This document shows positions 44,216 through 55,814 of a DNA stretch of 64,000 nt, in pieces. The notes below the pieces were generated by a model. It saw nothing but the letters and a program-made list of their open reading frames with translations, ran no database searches and had not been told where the DNA came from. Position numbers and translations under genes: made by a program. Origin of the DNA: Tetracentron sinense (lineage: Eukaryota; Streptophyta; Magnoliopsida; Trochodendrales; Trochodendraceae); NCBI GenBank assembly GCA_015143295.1, contig CM026561.1, positions 35,716,875-35,780,874 of the forward strand, written 5' to 3'. Every line of letters starts with the position of its first letter. Positions within the stretch are counted from its first letter, which is position 1.

Positions 44216-45065
44216 GAAAAGGAGATTGAGAGGTGGTGGTGGTTGTTGGCGTTAACAAGGTTGTATTTTCAGTCACTCGATCATCGACTGCTGGCAACTG
44301 ATGGTGCCGTTGTGGTGAGTGACAAATGTGAAATAGAGTTAGAGATTTAGGTACAAAATGTGAAACATAAGAGGATTGAGTAGTGGCCGGCAAGTGCTTC
44401 AAGACTAGTAGCTAGCGGCTTTCAGTGACATTGTGGTCAATGAGATATTGACTTAAGGTTAGAGATTGAAGGGGAGAAAGCAATGGAGTTATGTGCGCAT
44501 GCGAGAAAGAAGAAAGATGATTAAGGCCTTGTTTGGTTAAGCTTCTCCGAGAAGAGAAGAACTTCTTAGGAATTACTTCAAAGAAAACAACTCCTAAAGA
44601 AGTTTGTAAAAGGTATTCTGAAAATAAATTATGTTTGGTTTGCATATTTGAAAAGTTACTTGTAAATTAAGAAGTCAAAAAGATTGTTTGGTTTGCATTT
44701 TATAAAAGTTATTTCTAAACAATTATTTGTGATAAAAAAAATTCTATTTTTTTCCTTTTAAAGAACAAAATATTTCTTTCAGTAAAATAGAATCACAAAG
44801 TAAATACTTCTTATAGAGATGAGTTTGTTAAGATGTTTCAAATGTGACTGAAACCCTATTTGAGATTGAAATTGATAGATTGTTCATCGCATGAGAAATA
44901 GATAATAGACTGCGCATTCCCCTATGCGGAACAAAGAACAAAGTAAATACTTACTTATGCTTAACCATAGTCTTAAAAAGGTGAAAATGGACATGTAGAC
45001 ACAACAATCCCTTACATAGGGGAATGTGCAGTTCCTAATCACTGCTCCTTTGGTATAAAGGACAA
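44216..45065. other. Non-coding; possible hAT-type repeat at 44525-44720
   Basis: 44525-44720 carries CCTTGTTTGGTTAAGCTTCT and repeated TTGTTTGGTTTGCAT words, typical of hAT-derived repeats. No ORF supported. Confidence 0.4.
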
Positions 45066-45222
45066 AGGAATGCTAGCCCTACTCTCAATCAACCCATACT
45101 TCACCCTTTACCAATTATTTGTTCGTTTTTTGAGTGAGAGTGTTTTAATAATTACAAAATGGACAGGTGGTTGTTGGACGGTGACAGTAGAGGTTGACTG
45201 AGAGTAGGGCTAGCACTCATCT
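45066..45222. mobile_element. Mutator-type MITE, copy 2
   Basis: Same family as 9084-9251. TIRs contain AATGCTAGCCCTACTCTC and its inverse. Flanked by an exact 9-bp duplication aaaggacaa (45057-45065 and 45223-45231). Confidence 0.85.
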
Positions 45223-45329
45223 AAAGGACAAGGGTTACATATCATTGTCATGGGTCAAGGGCAAGAAAAGGAGATCGAATCACAACCAATTGCGATTGAA
45301 CTCAAGGAGAGTTCAATTGTACCCACAAG

Positions 45330-45545
45330 CCATACGTGTCCTTTCTAACTTTATTTAATGCGGTTAAGATTTACTAACTCTTGGGATTCAACATTACAAT
45401 TTTTGTTTTTAAAAGAAAAAAATATTTAACTTTGGTTAAGAATTTTTAATCTTAGGGTTAATATTAAAAAAAAAAATTTAAGTTATATTGTTGACCCTAA
45501 GGGTTAGTGAATCTTAACCACAGTTGATAGGGACTAAAAGGGACA
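45330..45545. mobile_element. GGTTAAG-type MITE (family B)
   Basis: The arms GCGGTTAAGATTTACTAACT and AGTGAATCTTAACCACAGTT are inverse copies, followed by the usual GGGACAAG end. Confidence 0.6.
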
Positions 45546-45774
45546 AGTATTCCTGCGGGTGCGATTGAAGTCAGCGTGATTTCCTAGTGAAACATCTCAA
45601 AGCACCGTGGTGATAGACACTCGGCCTAATGATTAAAGAAGTAGAGTATGATATATGAGTTAGCGAAAACCAAGAAGGGAAGAATAACGGGGTTGAAACA
45701 AGAATGGGAGGAGCGTACTGCGAGAATCTCACTCCCATAGAGAGATGCATTTGGTTGTGATTTAATTTCCAAGA

Positions 45775-46270
45775 CAAGGGCTAAAAAACGGATATAAAAA
45801 ACAAGGGCTAGAAAATGGTATAAAAGGACCAGCGTCATAATAGTTCAAGAGAAAAACATTGTCCAATGAAAAGGGTCATAATGGTTCAAGAGAAAAACCA
45901 GTTGTTTATAGCTATAAAATGGTAAAAAAGACAAGGGTCAAAAAGGTGTAACTAGAAAATGGTATAAAAGGACAAGGGTCATAATGGCTCAAGAGAAAAA
46001 CCAATTGTCTATAGCTATAAAACGGTAAAAGGATAGAGTATGTCTATTGGTACTCCTGAATATATTGCCTAATCCTAACCAACCAATAATTAAGGGTCAG
46101 GATTTGAGTTGGTTTGTTTTGTCTTTTTTATGCCACATCAGCTCTAATCCTAACCGTTTATAATTGAGATAAATGAATAAGATTTGGGAATATATTTGAG
46201 AGTACACTTTGGGAGTATCCCTAGACTAATTCAAAAGGATAAGGATAAAAAAGGTGTAAGAGAAAAACCA
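45775..46270. repeat. Tandem repeat interrupted by a small insertion
   Basis: Units with AAAATGGTATAAAAGGACAA and TCATAATGGTTCAAGAGAAA repeat two to three times (45790-46035) and resume at about 46218. The break at 46036-46217 holds an insertion with inverse ends of the type TCTATTGGTACTCC / GGGAGTATCCCTAGA, probably a MITE. Confidence 0.5.
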
Positions 46271-46935
46271 TTGTTGGTAAACACCCACTTTCCGCCAAAC
46301 TTCCCTTGGAAGTGAAAACACGACTTCCGACGGAAGCAGTCCAACACATGCTTTCCGGGAAAGTTGAGAAATTTCTACTTTTATTAACGTTGGCCGTCTG
46401 CGGAAAGTCACTAACGAATGACTAATCAACCATGTTTTTAACTTCTTAAAACAAGAAGTCAGGACATGTCAGTTGAAAAGTTTATGCAAATACTACCTTA
46501 GGGACTTATCTTACGGGTTTAGATAATTTTTTAATCTTATGCGTTTTATTCGCAAATACATCACGAATAAATCAAGAACTATTCAGCATACTTAAAAATT
46601 TTACGAATATTTCCATATCCTTGAATAATACAGACAAATATATAAATAACGAATTATACATATTATTTACTGAGTGTTTTATATTAAGTTTTGGGTTATA
46701 ACAATCATTTCAATCCAAAATATGACTCAATTTGTTTCCACTACCAAGGATGACGACTATGATAGGGGTAACTTAATTGGGTGGGGTACGTTGGGGCCCT
46801 TGCCCAAGTTGATGAATAAAACCCCTAGTGCAAGCCCAGCCAAACCCACCCCAATCAAGGTCTTAAAAATCTCAACTCTCCCGTACTTATTTAGGGTTGG
46901 GTTGGGTTGGGTTGGATTGGCCGAATTGGAGTGTT
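46271..46935. other. No gene recognised
   Basis: Only short frames without homology. A GGGTT repeat run occurs at 46893-46916. Confidence 0.4.
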
Positions 46936-47149
46936 AGGGTATTTTGTGAAAAATCCCCTAACTTTTCATCTATTTGTAAATACCCTTGCCGTTTGTGATT
47001 TTATATTATAGTCCACTAACTTTAAAACTTTTGTAAATTCACCCTTTCATCTAAAAGTTAGTTAACGGATGTTAATTTTTTTTATGGAATGCCATTTTAA
47101 ACTTTTTTTTAATAGGTTGGACGGAACGCATGCTTCTATAGTTTATCAC

Positions 47150-48010
47150 GTGTCCCATTTATCTCCTTTAACTAGGGTTAAGCTTAGTCGACTTAAGGTT
47201 AATATTTTTTTAAAAAATCAAAGTTAGATGGATGAGTGAATCTTAACTATAGTTGGTGAGTGTTAAAAGGGACACATGGCAACTTATAGAGTCCCTTTTA
47301 ACTATGGTTAAGCACAATCAACCTAAGGTTAATATTTTTTGTTCTAAAATCCAAGGTTAGATGCATGAACCCTAGGGGTGAGTGAATATTAATCACTGTT
47401 ATAGGTATTAAAAGGGACACGTGGTGGCATGTAGAGCTCCTTTAACTGTGGTTAAGCATAACCAATCTAAGGTTAATACTTTTTTCTTCTAAAAACAAAG
47501 GTTAGATGCATGAACACAAGGGGTGAGTGAATCTTACCACATTTAGTGGGTGTTAAATAGGAAATGTGGTGGCTTGTAGAGCCCCCTTTAACTATGGTCA
47601 AGCATAATCAACCTAAGGTTAATTTTTTATATATATATTTTTATTTTTGAAAATATAAGGTTAGATGTATGAACCCCAGGGGTGAGTGAATATATATTAA
47701 CCACTGTTATTATTGGGTGTTAAAAGGGGACACGTGACAACTTGTAGAGCCTCCTTTACTGTGGTTAAGTATAATCATTCTAAGGTTAATATTTTTTTCC
47801 TAAAAAGTAAGGTTAAATACATGAACGCTAGAATGAATCTTAACCACAGTTAGTGAGTATTAAAAGAGACTTGTGGCAGCTTGTAGAGCCTACTTTAATT
47901 GTGGTTAAGTATAATCAGCCTAAAGTTAGTAATTTTAAAAAAAAAATCAAGTTTAAACAGATGAATTCTAGGGGAGATGAATTCTAGGGGTGAGTGAATC
48001 TTAACCACAG
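47150..48010. repeat. Tandem array of six GGTTAAG-type units
   Basis: Units of about 145 bp begin near 47150, 47288, 47435, 47578, 47745 and 47885. Each has a GTGGTTAAG-type arm, CTAAGGTTAATATTTTT, GGTTAGATGCATGAAC, then GGGGTGAGTGAATCTTAACC and GTTAAAAGGGACACGTGG. These are the same blocks as the solitary family B MITEs. Confidence 0.8.
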
Positions 48011-48169
48011 TTAATGGATTCGATGCACTTCTCTTGTGAAAAGTTTTTACAAATCTCTTTAAAATAAAGAAAAAGGTTAAAAGGGTCACTTCATAAAAAA
48101 ATTAACATCATTTGACTAACTTTTGGATGGAATGGTGGATTTGTAAAATTTTTAAGAGTTACTGAGACA

Positions 48170-49634
48170 TGTTGCCCAAGGTATGGACCCTAGAGGGGGG
48201 GGGGGGTGATTAGGGTCTATGACAAATTTAAAATTTATTCTACTTCCCTAAGCGGAATTTCAACTTAAGCAAAGTTAAAGAGAAATAGAGACTATGCAAT
48301 TCTACTCAAGCATTCATAACAATAATTGAAAGAGATAGGGAGAGAGAAATGCAAACACTTGACACATGATATTTGTTCTCGAGGTTCGGCAACCCGCCTA
48401 TTCCCCACTTTAAGCACTCCGGCTTAAAGGATTCATCACGATTTATTCCAAATCGATTAGACTACTTACGGGCTAGTCCTAACCTTGCTAAGGAACAATC
48501 CTCCTTAGACTTATCCCCCTTTCCGGGTAGAGGCCAAACCTTTACACTCCCTTGTAGGCGGGGATCTCGCCTCTTATGAAGCTATCCGCCTTCATGGACA
48601 AGAGTCTCTCGGACCTCTTGATTTGAACATACTTTAGACAAGTAGTTTTACAAATTTTAGAGGTTCCTTACAGAGCTGATTAGTCTCTCTTAGCTCACTT
48701 AAAATCTCCTAAAGATTGGAGTTGAATAACTCAAGATATGAGATTTGAGAATTCTAAGGTATACCCAATAGATTTGAAAATCTAAGCTTTGAGTGAATGA
48801 TTTGAGAGATTGGAAATATTTGATTTTTTTTTTTTTTCATTCATAAAACAATCCTATTTATAGCCTTTGCAAAGATATAGCTGTTGGAGGCAAAATGGAA
48901 AACGAACTAGCCGTTACAGACAATTTTCGATTTCCCGCAAGGAGTCGTCGACGAGTCTTTCTCAGTCGTCGACGAGTTCTTCTCAATCGTTGATGAGTCA
49001 AGTTATATAAATCAAAACAGTAGCTTCTGCTACTTCACTCGTCGACGAGTGATGAGTCCTCTGACCCACTCGTCGACGAGTCCTCTGATTTTTATCAGAA
49101 AACTTATCTTTGCTTGACTGAAATGATTGGTAAGATTTCCATGATCTTATACCTTATTTTAAACAAGATTCTTATCATGTTTTAGGTCCTTAGAGAGATA
49201 TCCAAAATGATCTAAAGGTACCTATGGTCTTCTATGTTATTTGAGCAATTCAACTGACCAACCTTTGAGGATTTCTTACATAAATTCTAAGACTCTTAAA
49301 TAAGACAATTAAACCTTCTTGAGTCTTCATTCTTGACCTTGAACTGATTTGATTTTAAGCTTTAAGATCTTCTTTCTTCTTTGATCCAATTTGGACTAAG
49401 GCTAGGGATCTTCAAGATCTTCAATGTGATCCAATGGCTTGACTTTGACTTGCTTGATGAATCATCTTCATAGATAGTCTTTTCATGCTTTTTCCTTGAA
49501 TGACCTGCTAATGTTCTTGGGTGATTGAAATTCACTTAAACTCATAGAGACATTAGTAACACAAATATCTTTTCATTATTGTGTTATCTTCAAAATCAAG
49601 ATGAAGGCTTTAGGTAGAAACCTAAAAGCTAACA
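48170..49634 (-). repeat. SIRE/Maximus-like copia 3' LTR (1,465 bp)
   Basis: Reads TGTTGCCCAAGG...AAGCTAACA on the plus strand. TATA box CTATAAATA at 48855-48863 (minus); CTCGTCGACGAGT palindromes at 48944-49082 lie upstream of it in the element's direction. A purine-rich tract follows at 49635-49650. Confidence 0.9.
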
Positions 49635-49650
49635 ATCTTCCTTTTTTCGA

Positions 49651-50631
49651 TGATGACACATAATGGAATGGATAGAGAATAAGCTCTCCCTCATCAAATG
49701 AATTCAATATATTTTTGAGGTTAACTCCCCCTAAACATATGCATAGAGATAAACTTTTTAGTTCATTGCATATTTTAGATTAACCATTCATTATACAAAT
49801 TCCAATTTAGATTCATAGATTAAGTCTCTTTCAAGCAATTGACACTAATTAAATTTTTTTTTTTAAGCTCTAAATACAAAATTTTAAAACTATAGGGTTT
49901 TAGGAGTTATCAATCCATTTTCATATTTCTCCTCCTGACATCATCAAAAAGCATGAGAAAACATTACATGATACCAACCAAAAATTTTCAAAGATGATTA
50001 TTTTTAGTCATTACAAGCACATGACATCAAACATTTTTAATTTATATCAAGAACATACGAAACAACAAATAGTGAACCAGAATGTTCTAATTCTTGAGCT
50101 TGTTAGGTAGTTGCTCTGTAATAACCAGTGTGGATAACAAAGACTTACGGCACCACTCAGTTGAACATTGTGCAGTGATACATAACAACTTATCATATCA
50201 CATTCAAATTCAAATAATTATATCATATATATTTCAAACAAGTCATAACATCAAGCATCAAGCATAACATCAAAGCATGTCATTGCATCATATATGTTTC
50301 AAACATTCAATCAAGACATTTATGTTTCCATAACATGTAAGCATATCACCAGTCAATACATAGTATAAGCTCATATCAATTATTCAAGCATTTCCTATAT
50401 TATACCATCAAAACATGTTTCAAGGCTTATAATACCAATATTATAGCATCATAGCATATCAAAACATCAAAACATATTTCAAACATATTAAGCATCATTT
50501 AAGCATATCATTTAAATATATATTTAATAATGATCAAGCAAATTTCAAACTTTGTCAAACATAATTAATCAAATCATTCTACAAGATTTTCAATTTCAAT
50601 AAACTTGACTTAGGCATCCTACTCCATAAGA
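49651..50631 (-). other. Non-coding 3' region of the SIRE-like element
   Basis: AT-rich; plus-strand words of the type AGCATATCAAAACATCAAAAC repeat between 50210 and 50520. No coding sequence. Confidence 0.6.
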
Positions 50632-51440
50632 TTAAGTAGTACTCTTTGGCACCCAAACCATTTTGGGTCTAACAACATTAACCTTGGGAGAGGAAGTTCT
50701 TTTAGGAACCCAAAATTGCCTAATTCTTTTATTACCAACAAAAGTATAAATATTTCTTGAAGTATAAGAGGTAAAAAAGTTTCTATAATCTTTTTGCTTA
50801 ATTTTCAAGTTGTAGCCTAATCCGGCTTTATCAAATATGCATTTTTGATTACCAAGCATTGTGTCTAGTGTCTTTTTACCATTTATAAATTTAGTTACAA
50901 TGTTGGTTAAGTCATTAACTTTTGCAATTAATTTATCACATTCATTGCATGCAAGAGTTGATACTATAGGCATAGAATTCACTTTTCCATTTCCTTTTAA
51001 TAATTTATCATTCGCATTTAGTAAATATTCATTTTCACTTGAGATAGATAAATTTTCCTTTTTAAGATTCTCATTTACTTCTTTTAACATTTCATTTTTA
51101 TTTTTCCAAAATTCATTTTTATTTAATAGTGAGGAATTTTCTTTCTTAAACTTTTTATTTTTGGAAGCTATTTTCTCAAATTCACAATAGAGTTCATCAT
51201 AAGCTTCTCTAAGTTCATCAAATGAAGGAGAGTTTTCAAGATTAGAGTTGACCTCATCCCTATGTCCTATGAGACATAGATTGGCTCTTTCATCCTCAGT
51301 TGAGGTAGAATTTGAATCCGAGTCATCCCAAGTTGTAGCTTTCATTGCTCTCTTGTGTTTGTGGCTCTTCTTGAGTAAGGGGCAATCCGACTTTATATGG
51401 CCCGACTCATTGCACTCATAGCAAATAACTTAATTTTCAT
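50632..51440 (-). pseudogene. SIRE-like gag C-terminal part with zinc knuckle
   Basis: Begins with a CCHC knuckle (CYECNESGHIKSDCP, about 51380-51425), just after an in-frame stop. It continues MKATTWDDSDSNSTSTEDER, a long coiled coil (residues about 40-110 of the open frame, rich in NKNE and KKEN) and ends RPKMVWVPKSTT. This tail pattern is typical of SIRE/Maximus gag. The 237-codon stretch 51345-50632 is open. A pol would normally follow WVPK; here non-coding DNA follows. Confidence 0.8.
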
Positions 51441-52315
51441 TGCTCTTCTTTCCCTTGATGACTTCTTTGGCAAACTCCTTCTTGAAAGCTCATTTCTTCA
51501 AAATTTTCTTGTGTTTTAAGAACGTCTGGAATTTTCTACCCATCTTCTCAATTTCCTCTTCACTTTCATCCTCATCCTCTTCACTTTCTCCTTTGTTGTA
51601 GAGGATTTCAAGGCATGTCCCCTTATCGGCTTTGGCTCATCATCTGGTTGATTTCTCATAATCACTTCATGAGTCATAAGGGATCTGAGAAGCTCATCTA
51701 TTTGTACCTTTGTGAGATCATTGGCTTCTCAGATTGCCGTGACTTTAGGAGTCCATTCCTTTGATAGTGATCGGAGGATCTTCCTTACATTTTTAGTATT
51801 ATTATAAATCTTACCAAGAGACTTAAACTCATTAATAATGTTAGTGATCCAAAAAACATAATAGAAATTGGTTAATTTTCTACCATTTTAAACATTTCAT
51901 ATTTATGAACTAACATGTTTATTTTTTGTTCTTATACTTGGTTAGTTCTCTCATAAGTAATTTGAAGTTTATCCCAAATTTCCTTAGCTGAGTTGCAAGC
52001 CGAGACTCTATTGAATTATTGAGCACTCAATGCACAATATAAATAGTTTATAGCCTTAGCATTGAGTTGAACAAGTCTAACATCGGCTTCCGACCATTCA
52101 TCCTCTTCTTTAGAAATTTGAAATCCATTAACAATTTTTGAGGGGATGTGGGGATTATTCATAATAACTTGCCAACATTTATAGTCTATAGCTTGTATGA
52201 AATACATCATTCTTACTTTCCAATAGTTAAAGTTTTGTCCATCGAACAATGGGGGTCTATTGGTTGATTGGTCCTCTCCTATGATATTTGCATTAACATT
52301 GTTCATTTTTGCCAA
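51441..52315 (-). pseudogene. SIRE-like gag N-terminal part
   Basis: The ATG at 52315 opens MAKMNNVNANIIGEDQSTNR, PPLFDGQNFNYWKVRMMYFI, the DEWSEADVRLVQLNAKAINY block and LYCALSAQ, then a stop (52016-52018). Downstream frames retain pieces (KYKNKKINMLVHKYEMFKMV, then EDG.KIPDVLKTQE) with multiple stops and shifts. Start position is 50 bases inside the PBS, as expected. Confidence 0.8.
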
Positions 52316-52362
52316 AAATGATATTTTCTCTAAGATAGTTAAATCTTATAAAAACAGAGACC

Positions 52363-52378
52363 TAGGCTCTAATACCAA
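52363..52378 (-). other. Primer binding site (tRNA-iMet, one base changed)
   Basis: Minus-strand TTGGTATTAGAGCC; the standard site has C where this has T at the seventh base of TGGTATC. Confidence 0.75.
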
Positions 52379-52379
52379 T

Positions 52380-54056
52380 TGTTGCCCAAGGTATGGACCC
52401 TAGAGGGAGGGGGTGATTAGGGTCTATGGAAAATTTAAAATTTATTTTACTTCCCTAAGCGGAATTTCAACTTAAGCAAAGTTAAAGAGAAATAGAGACT
52501 ATGCAATTTTACTCAAACATTCACAGCAATAATTGAAAGAGATAGGGAGAGAGAAATGCAAACACTTGACATGCGATATTTGTTCTCGAGGTTCGGCAAT
52601 CCTCCTACTCCCCTCCTTAAACACTCCGGCTTGAAGGATTCATCACGATTTATCCCAAATCAATTAGACTACTTGCGGGCTAGTCCTAACCTTGCTAAAG
52701 AACAATCCACCTTAGACTTGCCCCCTTTCCGGGTAGAGGCCAGACCTTTACACTCCCTTGCAGGCGGGGATACCGCCTCTTACAAAGCTCTCCACCTTCA
52801 CGGACAAGATTCCCTCGGACCTCTTGATTTGAACACACTTTAGGCAAGTGGTTTTACAGACTTTAGAGGCTCCTTACACGAGCTGATTAGTCTCTCTTAG
52901 TTCACTTGAAATCTCTCAAAGATTGGAGTTGAATAGCTCAAGATATGAGATTTGGGGATTCTAAGGTATACTCAATAGATTTGAAAATCTAAGCTTTGAG
53001 TGAATGATTTGAGAGATTGGAAATATTTGAGTTGTTTTTTTTTTTTTTCATTCATAAAACAATCATATTTATAGCCTTTGCAAAGATATAGCCGTTGGAG
53101 GCAAAATGAGAAACGAATTAGCCGTTAAAAACTAGCCGTTACAGGCAATTTTCGATTTCCCGCAAAGAGTCGTCGACGAGTCCTTCTCAGTCATCGACGA
53201 GTCAATAGATTTGAAAATCTAAGCTTTGAGTGAATGATTTGAGAGATTGGAAATATTTGAGTTGTTTTTTTTTTTTTTCATTCATAAAACAATCATATTT
53301 ATAGCCTATGCAAAAATATAGCCGTTGGAGGCAAAATGAGAAACGAATTAGCCGTTAAAAACTAGCCGTTATAGGCAATTTTCGATTTCCCGCAAGGAGT
53401 CGTCGACGAGTCCTTCTCAGTCATCGACGAGTCAAGTTATAAAAATCAAAGCAATAGCTTCTGCTACTTCACTCGTCGATGAGTGATGAGTCCTCTGACC
53501 CACTCGTCGACGAGTCCTCTGATTTTTATTAGAAAGCTCATCTTTGCTTGACTGAAATGATGGGAAGATTTCCATGATCTTATACCTTATTTTAAACAAG
53601 ATTCTTATCATGTTTTAGGTCCTTAAAGAGATATACAATATGATTTAAAGGTACCTATGGTCTTCTATGGTATTTGAGCAATTTAACCGACCAACCTTTG
53701 AGGATTTCTTAAGTAAATCCTAAGGCTCTTAAATAAGACAATTAAACCTTCTTGAGTCTTCATTCTTGACCTTGAACTGATTTGGCTTTAAGCTTTAAGA
53801 TCTTCTTTCTTCTTTGATCCAATTTGGACTACTTCAAGATCTTCAATGTGATCCAATGACTTGCTTTGACTTGATTGATGAATCTTCTTCATAGATGGTA
53901 TTTTCATGTTTTTTCCATTGAATGACTTGCTAATGTTCTAGGATAACTGAAATTCACTTAAACTCATAGGGACATTAGTAACACAAATATCCTTTCATTA
54001 TTGTGTTATCATCAAAATCAAGATGAAGGCTTTGGGTAGAAACCTAAAAGCTAAGA
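52380..54056 (-). repeat. SIRE/Maximus-like copia 5' LTR with duplicated promoter
   Basis: 1,677 bp, longer than its partner because 52972-53201 is repeated in tandem at 53202-53431 (230-bp unit). Each unit has its own TATA box CTATAAAT (53067-53074 and 53297-53304, minus) and CGTCGACGA palindromes. Confidence 0.9.
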
Positions 54057-54299
54057 AGACAATACAAAATCACAAAACATAAGGGGTATGTACAATTAGC
54101 TGAAAAGTTAGTGATTTTTTTCACAAAAAAACCCTAAAAGTATTCCACAATATGTAAAAAGTAAATAAAAAAATAAAAAAAATCAGATAAGTAAAATTTA
54201 GTAAAAGAAACATATTACTATATTAGTACTTATTTTTACATTAACACTAATATAAGTTACAACACCTAAGCAATAATTAGTTACAACACTTAAGCGAGA

Positions 54300-54480
54300 C
54301 AGGATCACACTTAAGCGAGACAGGATCACAGCCAATTGCATTGCATACGTGGCACATACTGATTGGAAAAAGAAAAAATTTCAAAATTTGAATATTCTGT
54401 TATTTTCCTTCATCAAATCCCCAACTGTCACATATGCAATTGAATTTAAGAGAATTCAATTGGCCCTGATCCTATCTCCA
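54300..54480. mobile_element. MITE with GGATCAC..CCAATTG ends
   Basis: CAGGATCACAGCCAATTGCA on the left and, inverted, TAGGATCAGGGCCAATTGAA on the right. A related piece lies near 45265-45330. A 19-bp direct repeat (cacttaagcgagacaggat type) precedes it. Confidence 0.5.
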
Positions 54481-55364
54481 CCTAAGTAATCAAAATGTCA
54501 ACGTACTGTTTTTTTTCTGGCTTCTGTTATCATTTAACTACATTAGTAAGTTAGGACGGTCAGAGGTTAGCTTGGGCATTGCAACTCGTACCCAGGGATT
54601 GGATCCCCAGACCTCCTCCACTGGACACATATAATATATATCATTGATGACATATGCACATCTTTAAGCTCTAAAGCATTTAGAAACACGGAAAATAATC
54701 ACCTCCTTGGTCGGTGACACGAGGAGGTGCGTTTCGGCTCCCCTTTTCTTGCCATGTGTTTCCCTTTTAACTCTATATAACTGTGGTTAAGATTCCTTCA
54801 CCCTTAGGATTCACCCATCTAACCTTAGTTTTTAGAAAAATAAAATTAATAAAATTAACCACACGGTTATAAAACCCGAGTTCATGTTGAGTTGAAGGGG
54901 CAGCTATGTGCGAGCGAACAATTGCTCTTAGAACACCCTGTGGAGCCAATATTGTTATTTAAGACTTTTATTGGATTTTGGTATCATCAATAATCAACAC
55001 GTGTAAGACATTGGTTGAACTTTGAATGAAAAGAGAGATATGACTCAACACATGAAACACACCAGTTGAAGGGAAAAGTACGGAATTAGGCTTGGGTTTT
55101 TGAAAAATTATGCAAACCAGCTCCCTTTTGAGGGAGTTATTTTTTCCAGCCTCCACGTGTGTGTAGAGCTGAAGTGTGTGGTAGAGGTTGTTAGAAAGTC
55201 GAAAATGCCCCTGATTCTAAACACTTAACAGTTTGAGTCTGTGTTTTCTACGATCGAATACCTTACCCATTTTGAATGAAGAAGAAGAAGAGGAAGAAGA
55301 AGAAGAAGGAAGAAGAAGCCTCCTCACGCGTTCCCTACAACCGTCAGATTAAGAGGTATGTTTA
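54481..55364. other. No gene recognised; family B MITE and possible SINE end
   Basis: 54765-54870 is part of a family B MITE. 54555-54630 contains a minus-strand B-box-like GGATCCAATCCC. GAA-rich simple repeat at 55278-55318, near the probable left end of the large MULE. Confidence 0.4.
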
Positions 55365-55499
55365 AAATATCGATATCGAAATATTTTTGTTCATTTTTCT
55401 TTACTTCGAACTCATTATGGAACCTTAAAATTAACAAAATTGAAACTCTAAGGAACTAAAACCCTAACGAAGATAACCCTAAACCCCTGTAGGAAAAAT

Positions 55500-55645
55500 C
55501 CAACTTCATTTAAACAGCCTGAATTCGAGATTACAGGCTCGAATTCGAGATTACAGTCTCGAATTCGAGAACCATCTCGAATTTGAGACTGTAATCTCGA
55601 ATTCGAGCCTGTAATCTCGAATTCAGGCCTGTAATCGATATTACA
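55500..55645. repeat. Subterminal palindrome array, left
   Basis: Repeated CTCGAATTCGAGA (14-bp palindrome TCTCGAATTCGAGA) alternating with TTACAG spacers, about eight words. Confidence 0.85.
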
Positions 55646-55814
55646 TAATATTTTATACGATATTGACATTGTTTTTTCAATATTGCATAACACATTTAGT
55701 GAAATCGATACACATTTTATCAAATATTCGAACTATTTTTAATATTGTAAGTCTTTATTGTAAAGCATTGACACTGTTGATTTTTTGCATTGTTTTTTCT
55801 GGATGTTGCAGATA

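Larger units (their letters stand above)
48170..54056 (-). mobile_element. SIRE/Maximus-like copia element lacking pol
   Basis: 5,887 bp with LTRs 52380-54056 (5') and 48170-49634 (3'). The exact 5-bp target duplication is agaca (48165-48169, 54057-54061). PBS variant TGGTATTAGAGCC next to the 5' LTR. The interior (49635-52379) holds only gag remnants and about 1 kb of non-coding 3' sequence. Protease, integrase, RT and RNase H are all missing. Confidence 0.9.
46936..54135. mobile_element. TIR element with six MITE-like units, split by a copia element
   Basis: The left end (TTAGGGTATTTTGTG, then CCCTAACTTTTCA and TTTGTAAATTC) matches the inverse of the right part (48020-48164 continued at 54062-54135), giving TIRs of about 170 bp. 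Between them sits a tandem array of family B units (47150-48010). The right TIR is cut by the SIRE-like element at 48170-54056. Total without that insertion is about 1.3 kb. No transposase; superfamily not assigned. Confidence 0.65.

Noticed and set aside
54555-54630. Possible tRNA gene or SINE head
   Set aside because: Only a B-box-like word is present; no cloverleaf or A box could be built by eye.
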